This document shows, in pieces, positions 1-7,389 of a stretch of 64,000 nt of DNA. Every line of letters begins with the position of its first letter. Positions within the stretch are counted from its first letter, which is position 1. Where the stretch lies: assembly GCF_016918855.1 (NCBI RefSeq), contig NZ_JADKYB010000009.1:186001-250000 (forward strand). The letters are read 5' to 3'. Origin of the DNA: Actinacidiphila acididurans (GTDB lineage: Bacteria > Actinomycetota > Actinomycetes > Streptomycetales > Streptomycetaceae). Made by a program: the position numbers and the translations under genes. Below the pieces are notes generated by a model. That model was not told the origin of the DNA and did not search any database. It saw only the letters and a program-made list of their open reading frames with translations.

Positions 1-259
1 TCTCAGGGCCCGCCCCCGCATCGCGGTGACGGTGCGTGCCGGATGGCGGTGGGTGACGCTGGAGGGCGACACCGAGATCGCCGGCCCCGACGACCCGTAC
101 CCGGCGGTCGACGCGGAGGCCAGGCGCCTGCTGCTCCGCGCGATCTACACCGCGGCCGGCGGCGTCCACGAGGACTGGGACGAGTACGACCGCGTCATGG
201 CCGCCGAACGCCGCGCGGCCGTCCTGGTCCGGCCCGAACGCCTCTACGGAAGCCCCTGA
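1..259 (+). CDS. PPOX-class F420-dependent protein, 3' part only
   Basis: This is the C-terminal end of a gene that starts upstream of the window; the reading frame enters at base 2. About 85 residues are visible, including a TVRAGWRWVTLEG strand, then an acidic DPYP turn and an RPERLYG ending. That pattern is typical of the split-barrel pyridoxamine-phosphate-oxidase-like proteins that bind F420 or flavin in actinobacteria. The family usually has 130-150 residues, so roughly 40% of the protein is missing. A perfect 16-bp palindrome (287-302) lies between this gene and the convergent HxlR gene. Cofactor and substrate cannot be told from this fragment. Confidence 0.75.
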   Translation, partial: LRARPRIAVTVRAGWRWVTLEGDTEIAGPDDPYPAVDAEARRLLLRAIYTAAGGVHEDWDEYDRVMAAERRAAVLVRPERLYGSP

Positions 260-313
260 TCCGGCGCCGCCCCACCGCACGGCGTCGTTCCCCCGGGGGA
301 ACGTCCGCGAGCC

Positions 314-697
314 CTAAGCGTCGGCTCCGGCGGCCCCGGCGGCATCGTCGGTGAGCCTGCGGGACGGGGTGACGTGCCGCTCGCCCCATTCGCGCAGCGC
401 GGTCAGGACCGGGAAGAGGTCCCGGCCGACGGCGGTGAGTACGTACTCGTCCCGCGGCGGGCGGTCGCTGTAGCGCCGGCGTTCGATGACCCCGGCCTCC
501 TCCAGCTTGCGCAGCCGCAGTGCGAGGGTCTCGCGCGGGGCGCCGGTGTTGACCTGGAAGTCCTTGAAGCGGTGGACGCCGAAACCCAGCTCCCGCAGCA
601 CGAGCAGGCTCCAGCGCTCCCCGACGACCTCGAGCGCGTCGGCGATCGAGCACACCCGGGGAGCCCCGAGATTGGTCGATTCGAATTTCTGACTCAC
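314..697 (-). CDS. HxlR-family winged-helix regulator
   Basis: The product has 127 residues and starts at GTG (695-697). The winged helix is clear: CSIADALEVVGERWSLLVLR, then RFKDFQ, a recognition region with ETLALRLRKLEEAGVI, and the wing RRRYSDRPPRDEYVLT. HxlR proteins are small dimeric DNA-binding sensors of quinones, aldehydes or other reactive species. The N-terminal cysteine just before SIADALEVVG is where redox-sensing members keep their reactive Cys. The gene is divergent from the SDR at 838 and shares with it a short region holding two palindromes. Only 6 bases separate the start codon from the first palindrome, so its mRNA is probably leaderless or nearly so. Autoregulation and control of the SDR are inferred. 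Confidence 0.9.
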   Translation of the reverse strand: MSQKFESTNLGAPRVCSIADALEVVGERWSLLVLRELGFGVHRFKDFQVNTGAPRETLALRLRKLEEAGVIERRRYSDRPPRDEYVLTAVGRDLFPVLTALREWGERHVTPSRRLTDDAAGAAGADA

Positions 698-701
698 GGT
701 G

Positions 702-739
702 CTAGGGTAACCCTAGGGGGTGGGTTCGGAAAACGAACC
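702..739. promoter_or_regulatory. Two palindromes in the HxlR/SDR divergent promoter
   Basis: CTAGGGTAACCCTAG (702-716) is a perfect 7-1-7 palindrome. GGTTCGgaaaaCGAACC (723-739) is a second one with 6-bp arms. TAGGGT, an acceptable actinobacterial -10 (TAnnnT), can be read on both strands of the first palindrome. One site could therefore sit over start points for both the HxlR gene (697) and the SDR (838). Paired dyads between an HxlR gene and its divergent target are the usual arrangement; binding itself is inferred. Confidence 0.6.
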
Positions 740-837
740 GACCCGTGAACCGGCGCGGTGAATCGCCCTGTCCGGGGGCCCGCGCCCCGCGAGAAACCCC
801 ACACCGAACCCCGCAGCGAACAAGGAGCAGCACCGTC

Positions 838-1593
838 ATGTCCTCCATCCTGATCACGGGCGCCTCCAAGGGCGTCGGCCGGGCCACCGCCGCCGAACTG
901 GCCAAACGCGGCCACCGGGTGATCGCCACCGCGCGCGACCCGCGCACCCTGGACGGCTTGGACGTCGACCTGCGGCTGCGCCTGGACGTGACCGACCAGG
1001 CCAGTGTCGACACGGCGATCGAGCAGGCCGGCGAGATAGACACCCTCGTCTCCAACGCCGGCGTCATCTTCGCCGCGGCGGTCGAGGCCAGCCCGGCCGC
1101 CGAGATCGAGCGCCTCTACGCCCAGAACACCGTCGGGGCGATCCGCGTCGCCCAGGCCGTCCTCCCGCAGATGCGCCGCCGCCACCAGGGCCGGCTGCTG
1201 TTCGTCTCCAGCGCCGCCGGGCGCACCGTACTGCCCGGAAACGCCGCCTACGCGGCCACCAAGTGGGCGCTCGAGGCCTTCGCCGAGACCCTGGCCGTCG
1301 AGCTCTCCGGCTTCGGCATCGACGTCACCCTCGCCGAACCGGGCCCGATCAGCTCCGGCGCCCTGGACGACATGCTCACCTACGCCCTGCCCGACGACCC
1401 CTACGCGGCCCTGTTCGCCGGCGGCGGCGTCCCCGCCGAGATGATGATCAGCCCCGAGCAGACCGCCGAGGCCCTCGCCGACCTCGTCGAGCAGCCCACC
1501 GTCGCCCTGCGCGTACCGATCGGCCCCGTCGCCGAACACGTCCTGGCCGCCCGCGACGCCGCCCCGTACGACCGGCCCTTCCTCCCCGCCTGA
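838..1593 (+). CDS. Short-chain dehydrogenase/reductase (SDR)
   Basis: The product has 251 residues. It carries the classical SDR N-terminal motif TGASKGVGRA (TGxxxGxG, NADP(H) binding), an NAG motif in SNAG, the catalytic Ser in LFVSSAAGR, and YAATK with the Tyr-Lys pair, followed by the PGPI segment. It is a complete classical SDR, a cytosolic NAD(P)H-dependent alcohol/ketone oxidoreductase of unknown substrate. The ATG at 838 is chosen because AAGGAG lies 11 bases upstream and the motif begins 7 residues in; the upstream in-frame codons run through the regulatory palindromes. It is divergent from the HxlR gene, which is probably its repressor. Confidence 0.9.
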   Translation: MSSILITGASKGVGRATAAELAKRGHRVIATARDPRTLDGLDVDLRLRLDVTDQASVDTAIEQAGEIDTLVSNAGVIFAAAVEASPAAEIERLYAQNTVGAIRVAQAVLPQMRRRHQGRLLFVSSAAGRTVLPGNAAYAATKWALEAFAETLAVELSGFGIDVTLAEPGPISSGALDDMLTYALPDDPYAALFAGGGVPAEMMISPEQTAEALADLVEQPTVALRVPIGPVAEHVLAARDAAPYDRPFLPA

Positions 1594-1764
1594 CCCCGCC
1601 TGACCCCGCGTTCCGCCGCGCCGGACTGCCCGCGGCGGGGGCCGGGCGGACCGGTGCTGTGGGATTGACCGAGACCCGACTCTTGCCATGTGCATGGCGG
1701 ATGTGCGGTGGTGGGCGGACGCTCCACCCTGAGCGGAAGACCTCGGTTCGCGGAGGAGACCGGT

Positions 1765-2565
1765 ATGCGCATCCGCTCGATCCTGTGCGCGTTGGTGATG
1801 ATGATCGGCGCTCTGGCAGCGGCGGCGGCAGGACCGGCCGCCGCCGCTGCGGGCTCCCACGGACGGCCCGGCGCACCGGGTTCCCCGGGCCCGGCGGCCG
1901 TGTCCGCCGTCACCCAGCACACCGTCACCCTGGTCAACCGCACCGCCCGTACGGTGTGGGTGGGCAGCAGGGTCAACGCCGACGGCTCCACCGCGCTCAC
2001 CGGGCTGCCGACCCTGGCACCGGGCGCGTCGGCCACCGTGACCATCCCCGAGAACAGCGCCGCCCACCACTGGCGCGGCACCCTCTTCGCCCGCGAGGGC
2101 TGCTCCGGCACCTCCGGCAGCACCTTCCACTGCGTGCTCGGCGACTGCGGGACCGCCACCGACCGCTGCACGACCGGCGAACAGCCGGTCAGCCTGGCCG
2201 AGTTCAACTTCGACCCGTCCGACAGCCTCGCGCCCTGGTACGACGTCAGCTACGTCAACGCCTTCTCGCTGGCCGTCACCATCGACCCGACCGGGGTCCC
2301 GGTCCAGCCCAGCGGCACCTGCTCCGAAGGCGGCTGCCCGGACAACCTGATGCCGTACTGCCCGGCAGCGGACCTGCACACCGACGCCGGCAGCGGACTG
2401 CAGAACTGCGTCAGCCCCAACCGCGACGCCCAGACCTCCTACAGCGACGCGATGGGTACGCACTGCCCGCGCGCGTACTCCTGGTCCCGGGCCGACCAGG
2501 TGCCCGGCAACCAGGTGGTGCGCCAGTGCATCGGCTGCTCCGGCTTCACCGTCACCTTCCACTGA
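1765..2565 (+). CDS. Secreted thaumatin-like protein
   Basis: The product has 266 residues. It begins with a Sec signal peptide (MRIRSILCALVMMIG, then a long Ala/Gly stretch ending in AAAAAG, residues 1-30). The mature part is a thaumatin-like domain of about 210 residues: an HTVTLVNRTARTVWVGS opening strand, many cysteines (for example REGCSG, FHC, GDCG, RC, GTCSEGGCP, PYCPA, NCVSP, HCPRAYSW, CIGCSG) and a final FTVTFH strand. Plant thaumatin-like PR-5 proteins bind, and some cleave, fungal beta-1,3-glucans; the bacterial ones are less studied. The start is ATG 1765, 12 bases after GGAGGAG. The next gene, 68 bases on, is a secreted GH128 glycosidase. Co-transcription and an antifungal or glucan-scavenging role are inferred. 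Confidence 0.9.
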   Translation: MRIRSILCALVMMIGALAAAAAGPAAAAAGSHGRPGAPGSPGPAAVSAVTQHTVTLVNRTARTVWVGSRVNADGSTALTGLPTLAPGASATVTIPENSAAHHWRGTLFAREGCSGTSGSTFHCVLGDCGTATDRCTTGEQPVSLAEFNFDPSDSLAPWYDVSYVNAFSLAVTIDPTGVPVQPSGTCSEGGCPDNLMPYCPAADLHTDAGSGLQNCVSPNRDAQTSYSDAMGTHCPRAYSWSRADQVPGNQVVRQCIGCSGFTVTFH

Positions 2566-2633
2566 GCGCATTCCGCCGACCGCATCCCGCTGAGCGAACT
2601 CCACCGAACGACCACTGGACGAAAGGCCCGGAC

Positions 2634-3509
2634 ATGGCCGCTCTCCCCGCCGCGCCCGCCGCCCCCGCCTTCCTGCGCGGCGGCCCCGGTGGCCGTACGA
2701 CGGCGCGCCGCGCGCTGGTCCTGCTCCTCGCGGCGCTCGCGCTGCTGGCGCTGGGCGTACGGGCCCCGGCCGCCCGCGCGGCCACCGCCCGCAAGGGCAT
2801 CAGCGTCACCGACGTCAGCGGCGCCTCGCAGGCCCTGGCCGACGTCAAAGCGCACTGGTTCTACAACTGGTCGGCCGCCCCCGGCAGCGTCACGCAGCCC
2901 TCGGGTGTGGAGTTCGTGCCGATGATCTGGGGCGCAGGCTCGGTCACCGACGCGAACCTGGCCCAGGCCGCCCAGCACGGCAGCGAACTGCTCGGCTTCA
3001 ACGAGCCCGACCTGGCCGGCCAGGCGAACATGACCGTCCAGCAGGCGCTGGACCTGTGGCCGCGGCTGCAGGCGACCGGACTGCGGCTGGGCGCGCCCGC
3101 GGTGGCGTACGGCGGGGACACCCCCGGCGGCTGGCTCGACCGGTTCATGTCCGGCGCCGCCTCCCGCGGCTATCGCGTCGACTTCATCCCGCTGCACTGG
3201 TACGGCGGCGACTTCTCCTCGGCCGCGGCCGGCGAGCTGCGCGGCTACCTGCAGAACGTCTACGACCGCTACCACAAGCCGATCTGGCTCACGGAGTACG
3301 CGCTCACCGACTACTCCACCAGCACCCCGCGCTACCCGACCGGCCAGCAGCAGGTCGACTTCATCAACTCCGCGAACACCATGCTGAACGGCCTGTCGTT
3401 CGTGGAGAAGTCCGCCTGGTTCACGCTGTCCGCCGCCAGCAGCCCCACCGGCCTCTACAACGGCACCACCGCGAACGCCAGCGGTGCCGCCTACCGGGCG
3501 CTGGGCTGA
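2634..3509 (+). CDS. Secreted glycoside hydrolase, GH128-like endo-beta-1,3-glucanase
   Basis: The product has 291 residues. An N-terminal charged region (GGRTTARRA) and a Leu/Ala-rich core form a signal peptide ending near ARAATARK. The catalytic core follows the Asl1/GH128 plan: KAHWFYNWSAAP, then FVPMIWG, then LLGFNEPDLAGQANM (NEP holds the likely acid/base Glu), DFIPLHWYGGD, and KPIWLTEYAL (the likely nucleophile Glu in TEY). GH128 enzymes are small TIM barrels acting on beta-1,3-glucan. It lies just downstream of the thaumatin-like gene, so the pair probably works outside the cell on the same polysaccharide. Exact linkage specificity is not shown by sequence. Confidence 0.88.
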   Translation: MAALPAAPAAPAFLRGGPGGRTTARRALVLLLAALALLALGVRAPAARAATARKGISVTDVSGASQALADVKAHWFYNWSAAPGSVTQPSGVEFVPMIWGAGSVTDANLAQAAQHGSELLGFNEPDLAGQANMTVQQALDLWPRLQATGLRLGAPAVAYGGDTPGGWLDRFMSGAASRGYRVDFIPLHWYGGDFSSAAAGELRGYLQNVYDRYHKPIWLTEYALTDYSTSTPRYPTGQQQVDFINSANTMLNGLSFVEKSAWFTLSAASSPTGLYNGTTANASGAAYRALG

Positions 3510-3522
3510 CGACCCCGGAAGA

Positions 3523-3562
3523 CCACGGGTCCACGGGTCCACGGGTCCACGGGTCCACGGGT
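3523..3562. repeat. Five perfect tandem copies of an 8-bp unit
   Basis: CCACGGGT is repeated five times without a gap, followed by a degenerate sixth copy (CGTGGGGT, 3563-3570). The array fills the short gap between the GH128 stop and the convergent methyltransferase stop. It makes a slippage-prone minisatellite and reads into no gene. Confidence 0.9.
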
Positions 3563-3578
3563 CGTGGGGTCGTCGGGT

Positions 3579-4394
3579 TCAGGGCCGGCGGCCCCACGCG
3601 GAGATCATCGGCGAGGTGGTCAGGTCGAGGCGGCCGGCGGTGACATCGGCCAGGTGCCGGTCGATCTCCTCGTCGGTGGCCAGCCCTGCCGCGACCAGCC
3701 GGCCGCGGACCTGCCGTACGGTCGCGGCCTCCAGGACGTCGCAGGCGGCCGAGGTGACGGGGAAGTACGCGTCGGCGGCGACGTCGGCCAGTCCCGCCTC
3801 CCGCAGCAGCCGGGGGAGCCTGCGGCCCCAGGCCAGGTCGGCGCCGCGGGCCGCCAGCAGTGAGCGGAATCCGGTCCGCAGCCGGTTGGCCAGCGCCTGC
3901 TCGGGCCCGTACTCGTCCAGGCAGATCAGCGGCTGCGCGGCCGGGTCGGCGTCCTCCACCAGCAGCCATCCGCCCGGCCGCAGCGCGCCCGCCATCGCGC
4001 GCAGCGCCCGTTCCCGGTCCGCGACGTGCACCAGCACCAGGCGGGCGTGGACGAGATCGAAGCCCGCTTCGGGCGGCTGCTCGCGGCCCACGTCGTGGCG
4101 CAGCACCTCCACCACGCCCCCGGCCGCCTGCGCGGCCCAGGAGATGTCGATGTCGGTCGCCAGCACCCTGCCGGTGGGCCCGACCCGCCCGGCCAGCCAC
4201 GTCACCACCGAGGAGCCGCCCGCCCCGACCTCCCAGCACCGCCACCCCGCCGCGATCCCCAGGTCCTGGACGTGCCGGAAGGTCGAGGGGTCGAAGAGCT
4301 CGCCGAGCGCGTCGAAACGGGTGCCCGCCTCGGGCTGCGCGTTGTCGAGCAGGTAACCCGCGTCGTCGCGGGAGGAGGGGCCTGGGCGCGTCAT
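3579..4394 (-). CDS. Class I SAM-dependent methyltransferase
   Basis: The product has 271 residues. Motif I is WEVGAGGSS, followed by VLATDIDI (motif II, acidic SAM-ribose contact), RHDVGREQPPEAGFDLVHARLVLVHV (motif post-II to IV), and ALRPGGWLLVEDADP (motif V/VI). This is a Methyltransf_25/UbiE-like Rossmann fold with a C-terminal cap of about 90 residues, as in actinobacterial small-molecule methyltransferases. The start is the ATG at 4394; the frame stays open upstream, but that sequence does not resemble the family. It is divergent from the SDR at 4580 and convergent with the GH128 gene. The substrate is unknown. Confidence 0.88.
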   Translation of the reverse strand: MTRPGPSSRDDAGYLLDNAQPEAGTRFDALGELFDPSTFRHVQDLGIAAGWRCWEVGAGGSSVVTWLAGRVGPTGRVLATDIDISWAAQAAGGVVEVLRHDVGREQPPEAGFDLVHARLVLVHVADRERALRAMAGALRPGGWLLVEDADPAAQPLICLDEYGPEQALANRLRTGFRSLLAARGADLAWGRRLPRLLREAGLADVAADAYFPVTSAACDVLEAATVRQVRGRLVAAGLATDEEIDRHLADVTAGRLDLTTSPMISAWGRRP

Positions 4395-4579
4395 GCAGGG
4401 GATTGTCCCCCACCGCACCGCCCGCCGCCCGCGGGAGGCGGGCACGGGGGCCCGGCACCACAATGGGGAGGGGAGGGGGCCGAGCACCGGGAGCCGACAC
4501 CGGGACGAGCCGCGGAGGCGATCATGCGCGACGGGCGGAGGGACACGCACGAGCCGGGCACGCAGGGCGGTGACGTCCG

Positions 4580-5338
4580 GTGAGCGCGGTCCAGGAAGCG
4601 GCCCGGGGCACCGGCGCGGCGCTGGCCGGGCAGACGGTCGTGGTGGTCGGCGGCAGCGCCGGGATCGGCCTGGAGACCGCACGGCAGGTACGCGCGGCCG
4701 GCGGCCAGGTGGTGCTGGTGGCGCGCAACGCCGAACGCCTGGAGCGCGCGGCCCGCGAACTGCACCCGCTGAGCACCGCCACCTTCGACGCCCAGGACAC
4801 CGACCGCCTGGAACGCTTCCTGCGGGAGTTGCCCGACCGGGTCGACCACGTGATGGTCACCGCGGGCAGCCCCTCGTACACGCCCCTGGACGAGACGGAC
4901 CTGACCGACGCCGGGAAGGACTTCGGCGGGCGCATCGCGACCATGCTGGCGGTGGCCAGGGCCGGGCGCGGCAAGGTCAGGGCCGGCGGAAGCCTGGTGT
5001 TCATCGGCGGCACCGGCGGCCGGCGCCCCGCCCCGGGGATGTCCGTGGTCGCCGCCCTCACCGCGGCCCTGCCCGCCCTGACCGCCGGCCTGGCCCTGGA
5101 CGTCGCCCCGGTACGGGTCAACCTCATCGCCGCCGGATTCGTCGACACCCCGCTGTCGGCCTCCCTGCTCGGCGACCAACTCGAGGCCCGGCGCGAACAC
5201 TTGCGCAAGACTCTGCCCATCGGCCGCGTCGTCCAGCCGTCCGACGTCGCCGCCCTCGCCCTGCACCTGATGACCAACGACGCCCTGACCGGCGCCACCT
5301 ACGACATCGACGGCGGCCAGCAGCTCGTGCAGGGCTGA
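4580..5338 (+). CDS. SDR family oxidoreductase, atypical active site
   Basis: The product has 252 residues. The cofactor loop is VVGGSAGIGLETA (GGxxGIG) and LVARN provides the NADP-ribose end. The central strand is VTAGSPS and the C-terminal part is VRVNLIAAGFVDTPL, then the YDIDGGQQL tail typical of FabG-like SDRs. The usual YxxxK is not visible: the expected place reads GMSVVAALTAAL. The protein may therefore be a divergent or non-catalytic SDR, like other short actinobacterial SDRs that lack the Tyr. The start is GTG at 4580. Its stop is 28 bases from the end of the convergent SDR at 5367. Confidence 0.85.
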   Translation: MSAVQEAARGTGAALAGQTVVVVGGSAGIGLETARQVRAAGGQVVLVARNAERLERAARELHPLSTATFDAQDTDRLERFLRELPDRVDHVMVTAGSPSYTPLDETDLTDAGKDFGGRIATMLAVARAGRGKVRAGGSLVFIGGTGGRRPAPGMSVVAALTAALPALTAGLALDVAPVRVNLIAAGFVDTPLSASLLGDQLEARREHLRKTLPIGRVVQPSDVAALALHLMTNDALTGATYDIDGGQQLVQG

Positions 5339-5366
5339 CCGCCCGCCCCCGGCGGCCGCAGGGGCA

Positions 5367-6215
5367 TCAGTTCGCCGGCTCGGCGTACCGGGTGCTGGTG
5401 GTGAGCTTCTCCCAGGCGGTGAACTCCTCGCCCATGGCCTGGAGTTTGGCCCGGGCCTGGGTCAGGGCGTCGTTGCCGAGCAGCAGGCGGGTGGGCGGCT
5501 GCTGCGAGGTGACCGCTTCGACGATGGCGGCGGCCCCCCGCACGGGATCGTTCTCCTGCTGCCCGTCAGCGGCCAGCACCGCGTCGCGGGCCGCGCCCGC
5601 GGTCGCGGCGTAGGCGGGGATCCGGGTGGCGGACTGGCGCATGGAACGGCCCCGGAAGTCGGTGCGGAAGGCGCCCGGCTCGACGATCGTCACGCCCAGG
5701 CCGAACGGGGCGATCTCCTTGCCGAGCGCTTCGGACAGCCCTTCGAGGGCGAACTTGGTGGCGTGGTAGTAGCCGACGGCCGGATACGTGGTCAGGCCGC
5801 CGATCGAGCTCACGTTGACCACATGGCCGCGGCCCCGCTCGCGCATCGCCGGAAGCACGGCCCGGGTCATCGCGAGCATGCCGAAGAAGTTGGTCTCGAA
5901 CAGCGCCCTGATCTGTGCGTCCTCGCCCTCCTCGACGGCGCAGACGTAGCCGTAGCCGGCGTTGTTGACCAGGACGTCGACCCCGCCGAAGTCCTCCGCC
6001 CTTCGGGCCGCGTCGGCCACGGACGCGGGATCGGTGACGTCCAGGGCCGCGACCAGGGCGCGGTCCTCGTGACCGGCGACGATCTCCTCGAGCGTGCCGG
6101 TGTCCCGCGCGGTGACCACGGCGCGGTGCCCCTGCTGGAGCACGTAGCGGGCCAGGGCCCGTCCCAGGCCGGTCGAGCAGCCGGTGATGAGCCACGTCGG
6201 GGTGTCGCTGAGCAT
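5367..6215 (-). CDS. SDR family oxidoreductase (classical)
   Basis: The product has 282 residues. TGCSTGLGRALA is the NADP loop, ALDVTD the adenine-side motif, and VNNAGYGY the NNAG motif. The catalytic Ser lies in NVSSIGGL, and YHATKFALEGL gives Tyr-Lys. PGAFRTDF follows, and the C-terminal 80 residues form a longer cap. This is the common actinobacterial oxidoreductase/SDR group of about 280 residues. The ATG at 6215 follows AGGACG on the minus strand. It is divergent from the MmyB-type regulator at 6512, a pairing seen often in Streptomyces, where the regulator is presumed to control the SDR. The intervening region contains a 13-bp tandem repeat. Confidence 0.92.
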   Translation of the reverse strand: MLSDTPTWLITGCSTGLGRALARYVLQQGHRAVVTARDTGTLEEIVAGHEDRALVAALDVTDPASVADAARRAEDFGGVDVLVNNAGYGYVCAVEEGEDAQIRALFETNFFGMLAMTRAVLPAMRERGRGHVVNVSSIGGLTTYPAVGYYHATKFALEGLSEALGKEIAPFGLGVTIVEPGAFRTDFRGRSMRQSATRIPAYAATAGAARDAVLAADGQQENDPVRGAAAIVEAVTSQQPPTRLLLGNDALTQARAKLQAMGEEFTAWEKLTTSTRYAEPAN

Positions 6216-6387
6216 GGGTTCGTCCTGTCCTGAGGGTGTCCGGGGTTGTCCCGGGGTTGCCCGACCAGCCCACCGTGCGGCGGACCGCCCCACAAGGGAC
6301 GGGCTCTTCCCAGGTGTGGCACTCCCAGGCAGGGAGGTCAGGGCGGGTCAGGGGATCGGGGGAGCCGGGGGGGAAACGAGGAGGATC

Positions 6388-6465
6388 AGAGGCTTGGCGA
6401 AGGGGCCCCGCGCAGGGGCTCAGCGCAGGGGCTCAGCGAAGGGGCTCGGCGAAGGGGCCCGGTGC
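6388..6465. repeat. Six 13-bp tandem repeats in a divergent promoter region
   Basis: Consecutive 13-bp units (6388, 6401, 6414, 6427, 6440, 6453) share the core AGGGGCTCAGCGA with 1-5 changes each. They end 46 bases before the GTG of the MmyB-type regulator and lie upstream of the divergent SDR start. The 13-bp period is not a multiple of 3, so it is not coding. It may be a multi-site operator or a slippage array. Confidence 0.8.
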
Positions 6466-6511
6466 AGTGGCCGGGGACGGGATGGGACGGGACGACGGGT
6501 AGCGTGCAGGT

Positions 6512-7354
6512 GTGAGCGAGAAACCGGACCCCCGCGCCGCGGCGGACGCGCCCGGCCGGCTGGCCGAGTTCCTGCGCGCTCGCCGTGCCTCGCTCGACCC
6601 GGACCGGGCCGGACTGGTCGCCGACGGGCTGCGCAGGGTGCCCGGCCTGCGCCGGGAAGAGGTCGCCGTACGGGCCAGGGTCAGCGCCGACTACTACACC
6701 CGCCTGGAACAGGGCCGCGAACGGCACCCGTCACCGCAGGTCCTGGCCGCGATCAGCAACGCCCTGTGCCTGGACGGCGACGAGCGCACCTACCTGTTCC
6801 GGCTCGCCTCGGGCGAGGCCGCAGTACCGGACCGGGGCCGCGCGGTCGCCCCCGAGCTGGCGCTGCTGCTCGGCCAGCTCCACGACAGCCCCGCGCTGGT
6901 GCTGGGCCACGACCTCGACGTCCTGGCGCGCAACGAGATGGCCGAACTGCTGCACCAGGGCTTCTCGGTCAAGGACAACTCGGCGCGCATGTGCTTCCTG
7001 GACGAGGCGGGCCGCAGCTTCTACCGCTCCTGGCCGGCGGTGGCGGCCGGCGTCGTCGGCAACCTGCGCTTCGCGCTGGGCCGGTGGCCGCACGACGAGC
7101 GGCTGCTGAACCTCGTCGACGAACTGCGCGGCCGCAGCACCGACTTCGACCGGCTGTGGTCGGCCCAGGCCGTCCAGGTCAAGCGCAACGTCGCCAAGGA
7201 ATTCCTGCACCCCCTGGTCGGGCCCCTCGACCTGGACTACCAGTCGTTCGACGTACGCGGCGCCGAGGGACAGCAGTTGGCGGTGTTCACCGCCGCCCCC
7301 GGCTCGCCGAGCGCCGCCCGCCTGCGCGAACTCAAAACGGGGCGTCGCATGTGA
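6512..7354 (+). CDS. XRE/MmyB-type transcriptional regulator
   Basis: The product has 280 residues. An N-terminal helix-turn-helix (about residues 15-85) contains VPGLRREEVAVRARVSADYYTRLEQGR and ISNALCLDGDERTYLFRLA, the signature of the MmyB-like subgroup. The C-terminal domain (about 100-265) is the MmyB ligand-binding PAS-like fold, with VLARNEMAELL and DFDRLW, thought to bind a small lipid-like ligand. Such genes usually lie next to an SDR, as here (5367-6215, divergent). The start is GTG 6512, 6 residues before the conserved region. A strong hairpin follows 2 bases after the stop. Confidence 0.9.
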   Translation: MSEKPDPRAAADAPGRLAEFLRARRASLDPDRAGLVADGLRRVPGLRREEVAVRARVSADYYTRLEQGRERHPSPQVLAAISNALCLDGDERTYLFRLASGEAAVPDRGRAVAPELALLLGQLHDSPALVLGHDLDVLARNEMAELLHQGFSVKDNSARMCFLDEAGRSFYRSWPAVAAGVVGNLRFALGRWPHDERLLNLVDELRGRSTDFDRLWSAQAVQVKRNVAKEFLHPLVGPLDLDYQSFDVRGAEGQQLAVFTAAPGSPSAARLRELKTGRRM

Positions 7355-7356
7355 AG

Positions 7357-7389
7357 GGGCGGGGACCCCGACGGATCGGGTCCCCGCCC
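7357..7389 (+). terminator. Hairpin terminator after the MmyB-type regulator
   Basis: Perfect 12-bp arms GGGCGGGGACCC (7357-7368) and GGGTCCCCGCCC (7378-7389) flank a 9-base loop, starting 2 bases after the stop codon. There is no T-tract, as is usual for terminators in high-GC actinobacteria. Confidence 0.8.

Noticed and set aside
287..302. Perfect palindrome GTTCCCCCGGGGGAAC between two convergent genes
   Set aside because: No loop, so a weak terminator; too short to name a function.
694..2604. Long open frame on the minus strand opposite the SDR and thaumatin genes
   Set aside because: It is an antisense shadow of high-GC genes; composition is Gly/Arg-rich with no motif, and the plus strand has clear families.
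3523..3562. Tandem repeats considered as CRISPR (also 6388-6465 and 40452-40490)
   Set aside because: Repeats are contiguous without spacers and there are no cas genes.
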